This document shows positions 33,049 through 40,553 of a stretch of DNA of 53,271 nt, one piece after another. The stretch spans positions 1 through 53,271 of the forward strand of contig NZ_QJUG01000024.1 in the NCBI RefSeq assembly GCF_003426775.1. Reading direction: 5' to 3'. The notes below the pieces were generated by a model. It was not told the DNA's origin and did no database searches. It was given only the letters and a program-made list of their open reading frames with translations. This stretch comes from Allorhizocola rhizosphaerae (GTDB lineage Bacteria; Actinomycetota; Actinomycetes; Mycobacteriales; Micromonosporaceae). The translations under genes were made by a program, and so were the position numbers. The first letter of the stretch is position 1; each line of letters begins with the position of its first letter.

Positions 33049-34396
33049 CCTGTTTACCTTTCGTGGGGGTACCTAGCCCAGCCGCGCGGGCGGCCATGAG
33101 CGCCGCTCCATAGGCGCCCGGCTCGGCGATCGCGGTCGTGCGCATGCCCGGGAACTGGCGTCGCTTGGCCTCCAGCACGCCCGGGTTGTACAGCCAGCCA
33201 CCGGCCGCGACGACCGTCCGATATGGACCGGCGATCGCCTCGATGCGGGCGAGCGCGGCATCGGTCTCGGCGATGAACGCGTCGATCGCGGTACGCCAGA
33301 GCGCCGCTGGCGTCACACCGTCGGTGATGCCCGCGAGACCGAACTCCTCGTCGCGCGGGTTGACCAGGCGCAGTGTGGTCTGCTGGCCGTGGCCCTCGCC
33401 CTGGCCCTGCTCGGCCAGCGCGATCGCCTGCGCACCGAGCTCGGCCCGGGTGGCTGCGTCCATGGCGCCGACCATCGTGGCGATCCGGTTGAGCGTGAGC
33501 CCGGTGGGCAGCCCGACCAGGACGGACAGGTGACCTTCTATCACGGCCCGGCCCACCGACATGCCCTGCCCGGCGAGCGCGCCGATGCGTTCCGGCGCAA
33601 GCGATCCCTCGATGGTGCGCACGAGCGCCTCCGCCGTGCCGAGCGAGTCGAACAGTGCCCCGTCGACCGCGGCGCCCACGGCGTATGCGGCCACCTGATG
33701 GTCGTGGCCCGCGACCGTGAGCACGGCGCGCTGGAGCCGGTGCGGCACATGCTCTCCGGTAGCGTGGCCCACGGGCGTGCCCGCGACGACGGGTTCGCTC
33801 AGCAGGCCGGGCCGGCCCAGCAGGTCCAGCGGTGCGGACCACGGCTCGGCGCGCGCCACGTCGAACAGCCCCGTGCGGCTGGCCAGCGACAGCTCCGACA
33901 CGGGTGCGCCGCCGAGGCAGCGGATGGCCCACTCCGGTACCGAATAAAAGGTTTTGGCTTCTTGGGTTTCCGGGACGTGCCGGCGCAGCCACAGCAATTT
34001 GGACAGTGACGGCAGGGCGGTCAGCGGCAGCCCGGTGGTCGTCTGGAACACCTCGGTGCCCAGCTCGCGCGCGATCGTTTCGATTTCGCCGCGCGGATCG
34101 TGCCACGCTATGGCGGGAGCGAGCGGGCGGCCGGACCCGTCGGTGAGCACACCGGTCTCGGCCATGCCGGTCACACCGATGCCGAGCACGGGAGTGTCCA
34201 CTCGTGACACCGCTTCGGCGCAAACCGCCTTCACCGCATCGGCCAGCGCCATCGGATCGGCCTCAGCGTGCCCGGCACCGTCGCGCCGCCACGGCGTCTG
34301 CCGCTCGGCATCACCGCACGCCCGTCCCAGATGATCGATGGCGACCGCTTTGATGCGTGTCGTCCCGACGTCGACCCCGACCAGCAAGCCTTCCAC
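33032..34396 (-). CDS. FGGY-family carbohydrate kinase
   Basis: 454 residues. GTG at 34396 (GGGAGGACTA upstream; TAGTG overlap with the isomerase stop). LLVGVDVGTTRIKAVAID at the N-terminus, PAIAWHDPRGE, TVAGHDHQVAAYAVGA and VVAAGGWLYNPG at the C-terminus are the two ATPase-domain halves of xylulose/gluconate-type kinases. It would phosphorylate the imported sugar or its isomer. Confidence 0.92.
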   Translation of the reverse strand: MEGLLVGVDVGTTRIKAVAIDHLGRACGDAERQTPWRRDGAGHAEADPMALADAVKAVCAEAVSRVDTPVLGIGVTGMAETGVLTDGSGRPLAPAIAWHDPRGEIETIARELGTEVFQTTTGLPLTALPSLSKLLWLRRHVPETQEAKTFYSVPEWAIRCLGGAPVSELSLASRTGLFDVARAEPWSAPLDLLGRPGLLSEPVVAGTPVGHATGEHVPHRLQRAVLTVAGHDHQVAAYAVGAAVDGALFDSLGTAEALVRTIEGSLAPERIGALAGQGMSVGRAVIEGHLSVLVGLPTGLTLNRIATMVGAMDAATRAELGAQAIALAEQGQGEGHGQQTTLRLVNPRDEEFGLAGITDGVTPAALWRTAIDAFIAETDAALARIEAIAGPYRTVVAAGGWLYNPGVLEAKRRQFPGMRTTAIAEPGAYGAALMAARAAGLGTPTKGKQDVLQP

Positions 34397-35397
34397 TAGT
34401 CCTCCCCTCTGGGTGGCCGGCAGGCAATTGCCTCGATCGGCCCGGCCAGACTCCACCTGCCGGACGCGTGCGGCACCACCGCCGCATCCCCTCGGTGCAG
34501 CGCGAGGCGATCGCCCGACTCGGCGACGAGCATCCCCTCCCCCGCCAGCACCACGACGATGGCGAAGCCCGCGTCCACTTCGGACTGTCCAATCCGGTGC
34601 GCACGGAAGTACGGCCCGGCAGCGGGAGGCAACAGATCCGCAGTCTTGTGGTCCGCCCGCACGATCAGCTGGTCGAGCTCGTCGTCGGTGACCGCCTCGC
34701 AGCGCAACGGCTCCAGGGCCGTGTCGAAGCCGAGCCCCAGATGCCCGCCCGCTTCTATGTCGACGGCCAGATCGGCGCCCTCCAGCAGGATCGACAGGTC
34801 GGTCGGCTCCTGCAGTTCGAGCACGAAGATGCCGGCGTCGATGCTGTGGGCGAACCCCGCCGGGACGAGCACGGCATCACCGGGCCGCACTTCGACCTCA
34901 CGCAGCGCGCCGAGCAGCGCGGCCGAGTCGCCCAGCATCGCGCGGACATCGAGCGCGCGCAGTGTCTCGGCGAACCCGAGCCGGACCTTGGCACCCTCGT
35001 CGGCGTGCAGCACGATCCAGGCCTCGTTCTTGCCGTGCACGAGTCCGAGATGGCGCCGGGCGAACGCGCGGTCGGGATGGAAGTGCACGGGCAGGCGCTG
35101 CCCCGCGTCGAGCAGCTTCACGAGAAGCTCGGTGGACGCGCCGAAGCGTGCCGCATGCTCGGCCCCCAACCAGCCCACCGGATCGGCCTCGATAGCCGTG
35201 CGCAACAGCGTGCCGTCCGCGAGACGGGAAAGCCCCTGCCCCGGCGCTGATGTCATCGTGGTCATCGAACCGAGCCACTCCTCGGGCCGGTTCGGCGCGC
35301 CGTCGGGACTCCCGCCGCGCAGGGCCGCAATCCGGCGCCCGCCCCGGTAGAAATGCTCGACCTGGTTAAGAGGCAGCAGTTGAGGTGCTATGCCCAT
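34396..35397 (-). CDS. Cupin-type phosphomannose isomerase-like protein
   Basis: 333 residues from ATG 35397; the region around FYRGGRRIAALRG and PEEWLGSMT is characteristic of the N-terminus of the family, which supports this early start even though the Shine-Dalgarno is poor. Metal ligands are expected in LPVHFHPDRAFARRH, GKNEAWIVL and PAGFAHSID. It should convert an aldose phosphate to a ketose phosphate (or bind free sugar) and is the first gene of the operon. Confidence 0.85.
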   Translation of the reverse strand: MGIAPQLLPLNQVEHFYRGGRRIAALRGGSPDGAPNRPEEWLGSMTTMTSAPGQGLSRLADGTLLRTAIEADPVGWLGAEHAARFGASTELLVKLLDAGQRLPVHFHPDRAFARRHLGLVHGKNEAWIVLHADEGAKVRLGFAETLRALDVRAMLGDSAALLGALREVEVRPGDAVLVPAGFAHSIDAGIFVLELQEPTDLSILLEGADLAVDIEAGGHLGLGFDTALEPLRCEAVTDDELDQLIVRADHKTADLLPPAAGPYFRAHRIGQSEVDAGFAIVVVLAGEGMLVAESGDRLALHRGDAAVVPHASGRWSLAGPIEAIACRPPRGED

Positions 35398-35499
35398 GAC
35401 GCACACCGCCCGCGCACGACGCCGCGCTCGATCGAGTCCTGTCGCGACGTTCGGTATTCGCCAACCAGCACGGCGCACCTCCCGGCATGCGTTCTCGTC

Positions 35500-35560
35500 T
35501 ATGACATCGATGTCATAGCGACTTGATCTCAAGCTAGCCCTCACGACATCCACTCGTCAA
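35500..35560 (-). promoter_or_regulatory. Promoter and LacI-type operator of the sugar operon
   Basis: On the minus strand TTGACG (35560-35555) and TAGCTT (35536-35531) are 18 bases apart, a good sigma-70 promoter. Just downstream, TATGACATCGATGTCATA (35500-35517) is a perfect 18-bp palindrome with the central CG typical of LacI-family operators, placed over the start of the transcript. The leader to the isomerase ATG is about 125 bases. Confidence 0.75.
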
Positions 35561-35650
35561 TAGCCTGCGACGCCCAGGCCACACATCCGTTACCGAGCCG
35601 AAACCTGACATCGTGGTCAGCACCCCGCGGCAGGAACGTTCGTTCGCGCC

Positions 35651-35694
35651 CGCTACGTCTCTGCACCGGCAGCTCGGAGCAAGAGACAACGCCA
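35651..35694. repeat. Hairpin repeat, copy A (degenerate)
   Basis: CGCTACGTCTCTGCACCG, loop, CGGAGCAAGAGACAACG with a bulged A, followed by CCACC. Same element as copies B and C. The flanking bases (ACGTTCG before, AAAAGC after) are also shared with copy B, giving a roughly 87-base tandem duplication. Confidence 0.75.
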
Positions 35695-35737
35695 CCAAAA
35701 GCAATCCCAGCGCGGGCCGGCGACCTACGTTCACGCG

Positions 35738-35780
35738 CGCTACAACTCTGCTCCGACAACTCGGAGCAAAGACGTAGCGC
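35738..35780. repeat. Hairpin repeat, copy B
   Basis: CGCTACAACTCTGCTCCGA, loop CAAC, TCGGAGCAAAGACGTAGCG: 16 of 19 positions can pair. It lies 87 bases after copy A with the same orientation, and is followed by CCACGGAAAGCC. Confidence 0.8.
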
Positions 35781-35968
35781 CACGGAAAGCCAGCCTGAGC
35801 AGGACCGCAGCGAGGCGGAAACCGACCGAACCAGAGACTCTGCGCGACCGGAGGCCACTCGACCGGAGGCGCGCCATGACGACCAACGCGGCGACGGCGC
35901 AGCAATGACGGCGCGGCGGTCGCGGCGGCGGCGGTCGAGGCGGTCGAGGCGAGTATTGAGGGCGCGTG

Positions 35969-36532
35969 TCAGTCTCGGCGCGAAGCTGGCCTGAGACCGT
36001 CGAAGACGATGGCGAGCACCCGCGCCCGTACCTCATCATCGAGGTAGGCGTATGCGGCAGCCCGTGACGTGCCGACTAGCAGCGCGTAGACCTCGGGCAA
36101 CTCGATGTCGTCTCGGACGGCGCCGGCTTGCTGGGCCCGCAGCAGCAGCGCGCCGACGGCTCGGCGCAGCCGGTTTGACGCCTGGGCGGCCTCGCCCTCG
36201 CCGTCACCGCCCGCGGCGAGAAGCGCCTCCCCGATGGCGATTTTCGTCGTCGCGTCGGCGACGAGCCGGTCAAAGAAGTCGAAGAACGCCTCGCCGGGAT
36301 TCACGGCGCCGATCAGCGCTTCGGCCTGACCGTGCAGACGGTCGAACCGCCGGGTGAGGACGGCCTGCAGCAGTGCCGCTTTCGTGGGGAAGTGGCGGAA
36401 CACCGTCGCGATGCCCACCCCGGCCTGGCGGGCCACCTCCTCGGTCGACGCGGACTCGCCGCCCTTGCCGAACACTTCTTCGGCAACGTCCAGGATGCGG
36501 GCGCGGTTGGTTCGCGCATCGGCGCGTTTCAT
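35969..36532 (-). CDS. TetR-family regulator
   Basis: 187 residues. RARILDVAEEVFGKGGESAS and TEEVARQAGVGIATVFRHFP are the DNA-binding domain (the recognition helix ends in YRHFP-like FRHFP). The ligand domain is helical and ends in RPASRRD. It is divergent from the SnoaL-like gene across a double palindrome, so it probably represses both. Confidence 0.93.
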   Translation of the reverse strand: MKRADARTNRARILDVAEEVFGKGGESASTEEVARQAGVGIATVFRHFPTKAALLQAVLTRRFDRLHGQAEALIGAVNPGEAFFDFFDRLVADATTKIAIGEALLAAGGDGEGEAAQASNRLRRAVGALLLRAQQAGAVRDDIELPEVYALLVGTSRAAAYAYLDDEVRARVLAIVFDGLRPASRRD

Positions 36533-36551
36533 TACTGCCTCTCGTTGGCAT

Positions 36552-36591
36552 CCGAAGTCTCCACTCCGTATATTCGGAGTCTAGACTTCGG
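36552..36591. promoter_or_regulatory. Nested palindromes between TetR and SnoaL genes
   Basis: Inner pair ACTCCG (36563-36568) and CGGAGT (36575-36580), outer pair CCGAAGTC (36552-36559) and GACTTCGG (36584-36591), both exact. Two nested dyads about 2 helical turns apart fit binding of a pair of TetR dimers. TATATT between the inner arms may be a -10 element. Confidence 0.8.
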
Positions 36592-36634
36592 AAACTCGGT
36601 CCCCGCACGTGTAGCGCGACGATAGGAGAATCGT

Positions 36635-37078
36635 ATGACCCATGCCCTTAGCCCACGAGAGGTCTTCCTCGCGCTGGTCAGCGGCGTTGCCGAGGGCCGA
36701 TGGGAGGAACTGCCCGACCTCTACGCGGAGCAGACCCACGTCGTGCACCCCTTCGACCCGCGACGTGCGGCTGCCCTGCGCACCCGCGATGAGCTTCGCG
36801 AGCACTTCAGGCCCAAGGGCACCGGACCAGGTCTGCAACGCCGGGCAACCAACATCACCATCCATGAGACCGCCGATCCCGAGGTCATCGTCGCCGAGTT
36901 CGAATATCAGGGCACGGTGACCGACACCGGGGAGCCCTTCTCCCTGCCTGGAATCTTCGTGCTCCGGGTGCGCAACGGCGAGATCGTCAGCTCCCGCGAC
37001 TACTTCGACCACTTCACGGCCGCCCGCATCCGCGGCCGGCTCGATACACTCATGTCGCTCGCGGGGCATGATCGATGA
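36635..37078 (+). CDS. SnoaL/NTF2-like protein
   Basis: 147 residues with the cone-shaped NTF2 fold pattern (REVFLALVSGVAEGRWEELP, DLYAEQTHVVHPFDP, LPGIFVLRVRNGEIVSSRDY, FDHFTAARIRGRLD). The ATG at 36635 follows TAGGAGAATCGT. Such proteins include polyketide cyclases and small ligand-binding enzymes; the catalytic residues cannot be read from sequence. Controlled by the divergent TetR gene, it is probably a detoxification or modification enzyme. Confidence 0.88.
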   Translation: MTHALSPREVFLALVSGVAEGRWEELPDLYAEQTHVVHPFDPRRAAALRTRDELREHFRPKGTGPGLQRRATNITIHETADPEVIVAEFEYQGTVTDTGEPFSLPGIFVLRVRNGEIVSSRDYFDHFTAARIRGRLDTLMSLAGHDR

Positions 37079-37138
37079 AGCGCGGGAGCCCGGATATACG
37101 CGAACGGACGCGGCCGGGCGGGTGTGCGAAGATACCTC

Positions 37139-37167
37139 GTCGTTCGCATGAGGGTCGTTCGCATGAG
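37139..37167 (+). repeat. 15-base tandem repeat upstream of DUF1877 gene
   Basis: GTCGTTCGCATGAG occurs twice, at 37139 and 37154, with a period of 15 bases. It lies just upstream of the ATG at 37180, where it could act in regulation or simply be a slippage product. Confidence 0.55.
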
Positions 37168-37179
37168 ATTGGATGGGGC

Positions 37180-37671
37180 ATGGGCAGTCTGGGCGTGCAC
37201 TACGCGATCGAATCCGACGTGGTGGCCGACCTTCTGGCCGCCGACGATGACGAGGAAGTCGCGGCCGTCATCGAGCGGATCGAAGAGGAGATGATCGGTG
37301 TCGACCACTGCGACACCGACAAGGCGTGGGACGCCATCCATCGCAGCCTGACCGACGGCTACCTGGCCTACGACAACGGCGGCTACCCGCTCAACGCGGC
37401 CATCCTGGGCGGCCGGCAGGTGTACGAGGGCGACGACTACATCGTCAGCCTGCTATCCCCCGAGCAGGTCGACGACGTGGCCGCCGCCCTGGCCGACGTG
37501 TCGCGCGAGCGCCTTCGAGCCGGCTACGACGCCATCGACGCCGGCGACTACGGTCCCGAGTTCGGCGATGACGATTTCGAGTACACCTGGCACAATTTCC
37601 GCGACCTCGTCGACTTCTTCCAGCGTTCGGCCAAGACCGGCGCGCACGTCATCTTCACCGTCGACCAGTAG
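37180..37671 (+). CDS. DUF1877 protein
   Basis: 163 residues, with MGSLGVHYAIESDVVADLLA at the start and CDTDKAWDAIHRSLTDGYLA in the middle, as in DUF1877 (YfbM-like) proteins. GGATGGGGC stands before the ATG; the longer open frame includes the tandem repeat and is unlikely to be coding. Function unknown. Confidence 0.9.
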   Translation: MGSLGVHYAIESDVVADLLAADDDEEVAAVIERIEEEMIGVDHCDTDKAWDAIHRSLTDGYLAYDNGGYPLNAAILGGRQVYEGDDYIVSLLSPEQVDDVAAALADVSRERLRAGYDAIDAGDYGPEFGDDDFEYTWHNFRDLVDFFQRSAKTGAHVIFTVDQ

Positions 37672-37680
37672 CTGCCGGCG

Positions 37681-37842
37681 ATGCCGATGTTCGGGCAGGC
37701 GGCCCGCGATCTTGTGGACAAGGCCTACGCCACCGCGAAAACTGCGGGTGCCGGCTCGGTTGAGATCGAACATCTTCTCATCGCCATCATGGACACGGAC
37801 CCGAGCGGCGACGCGGCCGTGTGCCTGGCGGACGCGGGCTGA
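37681..37842 (+). CDS. Clp-N repeat fragment, short
   Basis: 53 codons (MPMFGQAARDLVDKAYATAK to ADAG) nine bases after the DUF1877 stop. EIEHLLIAIMDTDPSGDAAV is the signature of a Clp-N (ClpA/ClpC N-terminal) repeat, which normally comprises two such halves of about 70 residues. Only one half is here. No convincing Shine-Dalgarno. It ends eight bases from the convergent NRPS stop, so it is probably the 5' stub of a larger gene truncated at this junction. Confidence 0.6.
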   Translation: MPMFGQAARDLVDKAYATAKTAGAGSVEIEHLLIAIMDTDPSGDAAVCLADAG

Positions 37843-37850
37843 CCAGGGTG

Positions 37851-40553
37851 CTATGTGCCTCGGGTTTGGCTCGCGGCCGCGAGGGCCGAGATGGTCGGGG
37901 TGTCGAAGAAGATGTGCAGTGGGAGGTCGATGCCGAGGTGTCGGCGCATGCGGGCGGCGATTTTGGTCACGGTCAGCGAATGGCCGCCGAGGTCGAACAG
38001 GTCGTCGTCGGGGCCGATGTCTTTGCGGCCCAACACTTCGCACCAGATACGGTAGATCTGCTCGGCCACGCCGGTGTATCCGTCCGATGTGGAGTCCGGC
38101 TCCGGCTCGGGCAGCCGTGACCGGTCGAGCTTGCCGTTGGCGTTGAGCGGAAGCTCTGGAAGGAAAACATATTTTGTCGGTACCTGGTGCGCCGGCAGCA
38201 CTTCGGCCATGTGTTCGCGCAGATCGGTGGCATCCCCGACCACATATGCCACCAAGGTCTCGCCGTCGTGCGTCATCGCCGCCGCGGAGCGGATGCCGGG
38301 ATGTTCCAGCAGGCGCGCCTCGATCTCGCCGAGCTCGACCCGGTACCCCCTGAGCTTGATCTGATTGTCAAACCGCCCGATCCATTCGAGGCTGCCATCA
38401 TGCCGCAGGCGCACGCGATCGCCCGTGCGATAGGCGCCGTTGACGAAGCGTTGCGCCGTGAGTTCGGGTTGGCCGAAATAGCCGCGCGCCACGCCTGCCC
38501 CGCCGATGCACAGCTCGCCGGGAATTCCCTGCGGCACAGGGGAAAGCGAGTCATCGACGACTGTGACGGTGGTGTTGGGCAGTGGGCGGCCGATGGTGAC
38601 CGGGCCATCGTCCACTTCGGAATAGGTGGACCAGACCGTGGTTTCGGTGGGACCGTAGAGGTTCCACAGGCGTGCGCTGCGGCCACGGATCTGCCGCGCG
38701 ATCGGCTCGGGCAGCGCCTCGGCGCCCGAGATGGCCACGACACCCGGCTCGTCGAATCCGGCCTCCAGCAGACGTTGCCAGGTCGACGGCGTGACGTGGA
38801 CATGTGTCACGCCCTTGGTGCGGATGAGTTTGAGCAACCGTTCGGCGTCGCGGGCCTCGTCCTCGGTCGCGAGCACGACCGTGCCGCCCATGACAAGCGG
38901 CAGCCAAAGCTCCGGAATGGACATGTCGAACGCGAACGAAGCCACGGCGAGAAACACCGGCCGCGGCGGGATGTCGAGGCAGTGGCGCAGCCCGGCGAGC
39001 AAATTGGACAGCGAGTCGTGTCCAACCGCGACGCCCTTCGGGCGGCCCGTCGAACCGGACGTGTAGATGACGTAGGCCAGGCCCGGATTGGACGTGCCGC
39101 TCCATTCGAGCCCGACGACGCCGTCCTGGGTGAGCACGGCCCGCGGTCGGGCGTCGGATAACAGCAGGCTCTGTCGAGCGGGCGGATAATCGGGGTCGAG
39201 CGGGACGTATGCCGCGCCTGCCTTCCACACACCGAGCAGCGCCGCGAGGAGTTCGGGCGTGCGGCGCATGCGCACCGCGACCCGGTCGCCCGGTCGTACG
39301 CCCCGGTCGCGCAGCGCCACCGCGATGTCTTCGGCAGCCGCGACGAGGCCGGCGTAGGTGAGGTCGAAACCCGATCCGGTCACGGCGATGCCCGTGCCCG
39401 TGATCTGCTCGTCGATGTGGCCGGGCGGGACGGGCATGGCCGCGCCCGTGAGGCCGGTCAGCTCGCCGGGCACGAGCATGGGCCGGGCCGGGTCGCCCGC
39501 GAGGAGGTTCTGGAAGTGGGCCGCCATGCGCTGCACGTCTTCGCGGCGCAATTGCGAAGGGGCGTACTGGAACCGGACCCGTGCCTCTCGCCCGTCATCG
39601 ACGACCTGGACGTGCAACGCGTTGCGTGCCCAGCCGTGGAAGCCCATCCACTCGACCTCCGCCTCAAGCCCGGCGAAGGGTGGCACAGGCCCGCGCCTGC
39701 GGTAGCTGATCGAAACGGGTGCCAGCGCCAGCCTCGGATTGCCTTGCAGCTCCACATTTCTAAGCCGGTACAGGTCGCGCAGGCGGGCCAGCACGGATTG
39801 CGGGGCGGCCTGCAGCGGGAGCTCGTTGACGTACAGGCCGATGCAGTCGCGGTCCTCCCGGCGCCGCGTCCCGAGGTCGATCGCGACCGTGGGGTCCGCG
39901 TTGCCGTACCGGAAAAGCAATTCGAAGAGCGTGCTGAGCAGGAGCTCAAATCGGGTGAGCCCGGCACGGGTCTGTGTCACGGTGAAGTCGACGCATTCGC
40001 CCGGCAGCGCCCTGGCCGACACCGCGCGCAGGCCCGGGAGCGTGACGTCCGACCACGCGGGCGCCGGTGCGTCGCCGACCGGTGTCCTCATCGGAGTGTC
40101 CTGCGGTGGAGGCGGCGGTGCGGTGAGCCGGCCCGAACCACCCGAGTTGTACGCGGCCGCGAGATCGCGCAGGAACAGGTCTTTGGACTGGCCGTCGAAG
40201 ACCAGGTGGTGCGCGACCACGTGCAGCAGGTGCCGATCGGGCCCGTCCGGTGTGAGATGGAACCGGATCAGCGGGCCGTTTTCCAGATCGAACGGTGCGT
40301 CGGGCGCGTCCGCGGGCTCGAACGACACCCACGGCCGCCGCCTGGCGCGGTATATGTGGAGTTGCTCGTCGCGCTCCTCGAACGCGCAGCCCAGGATCGG
40401 GTGCTGCGCCACGACCTTGAGGCACGCGTGCGCCATCCGGTCCCGGTCAAGCGGGCCGGTGAACACGATGGACATGGGCATGTGATAGACGGCGCCGGCT
40501 ATCCCAAGACGTTCGTTGAGCCACATGGCGTGTTGGGCAGCGCTAGCCTTCAT
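37851..40553 (-). CDS. NRPS, C-A-PCP module
   Basis: 900 residues. Condensation domain about 1-370 (active site HHLVFDG at 115-121, ending before SQLRREDVQRM), adenylation about 385-790 (A3 YVIYTSGSTGRPKGV, A4 SFAFDMSIPELW, A5 LYGPTETT, A7 YRTGDRVRL, A10 NANGKLDR), and a carrier domain near the C-terminus (DLFDLGGHSLTVTKIAARM). There is no thioesterase or reductase after it. I cannot read the substrate code confidently, and the conserved Asp of A4 suggests an amino acid. ATG at 40553 overlaps the other NRPS stop by four bases, so the two are translationally coupled. Confidence 0.9.
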   Translation of the reverse strand: MKASAAQHAMWLNERLGIAGAVYHMPMSIVFTGPLDRDRMAHACLKVVAQHPILGCAFEERDEQLHIYRARRRPWVSFEPADAPDAPFDLENGPLIRFHLTPDGPDRHLLHVVAHHLVFDGQSKDLFLRDLAAAYNSGGSGRLTAPPPPPQDTPMRTPVGDAPAPAWSDVTLPGLRAVSARALPGECVDFTVTQTRAGLTRFELLLSTLFELLFRYGNADPTVAIDLGTRRREDRDCIGLYVNELPLQAAPQSVLARLRDLYRLRNVELQGNPRLALAPVSISYRRRGPVPPFAGLEAEVEWMGFHGWARNALHVQVVDDGREARVRFQYAPSQLRREDVQRMAAHFQNLLAGDPARPMLVPGELTGLTGAAMPVPPGHIDEQITGTGIAVTGSGFDLTYAGLVAAAEDIAVALRDRGVRPGDRVAVRMRRTPELLAALLGVWKAGAAYVPLDPDYPPARQSLLLSDARPRAVLTQDGVVGLEWSGTSNPGLAYVIYTSGSTGRPKGVAVGHDSLSNLLAGLRHCLDIPPRPVFLAVASFAFDMSIPELWLPLVMGGTVVLATEDEARDAERLLKLIRTKGVTHVHVTPSTWQRLLEAGFDEPGVVAISGAEALPEPIARQIRGRSARLWNLYGPTETTVWSTYSEVDDGPVTIGRPLPNTTVTVVDDSLSPVPQGIPGELCIGGAGVARGYFGQPELTAQRFVNGAYRTGDRVRLRHDGSLEWIGRFDNQIKLRGYRVELGEIEARLLEHPGIRSAAAMTHDGETLVAYVVGDATDLREHMAEVLPAHQVPTKYVFLPELPLNANGKLDRSRLPEPEPDSTSDGYTGVAEQIYRIWCEVLGRKDIGPDDDLFDLGGHSLTVTKIAARMRRHLGIDLPLHIFFDTPTISALAAASQTRGT

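Larger units (their letters stand above)
35398..35968. other. Long regulatory region with tandem hairpin repeats
   Basis: 571 bases without a gene. The left part carries the operon promoter and LacI palindrome (35500-35560). The right part carries two tandem copies of a hairpin element (35651-35694 and 35738-35780) and then a G/C-rich low-complexity stretch (CGGCGGTCGCGGCGGCGGC) up to the TetR stop. Short open frames across the hairpins are shadows of the repeats. Confidence 0.7.
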
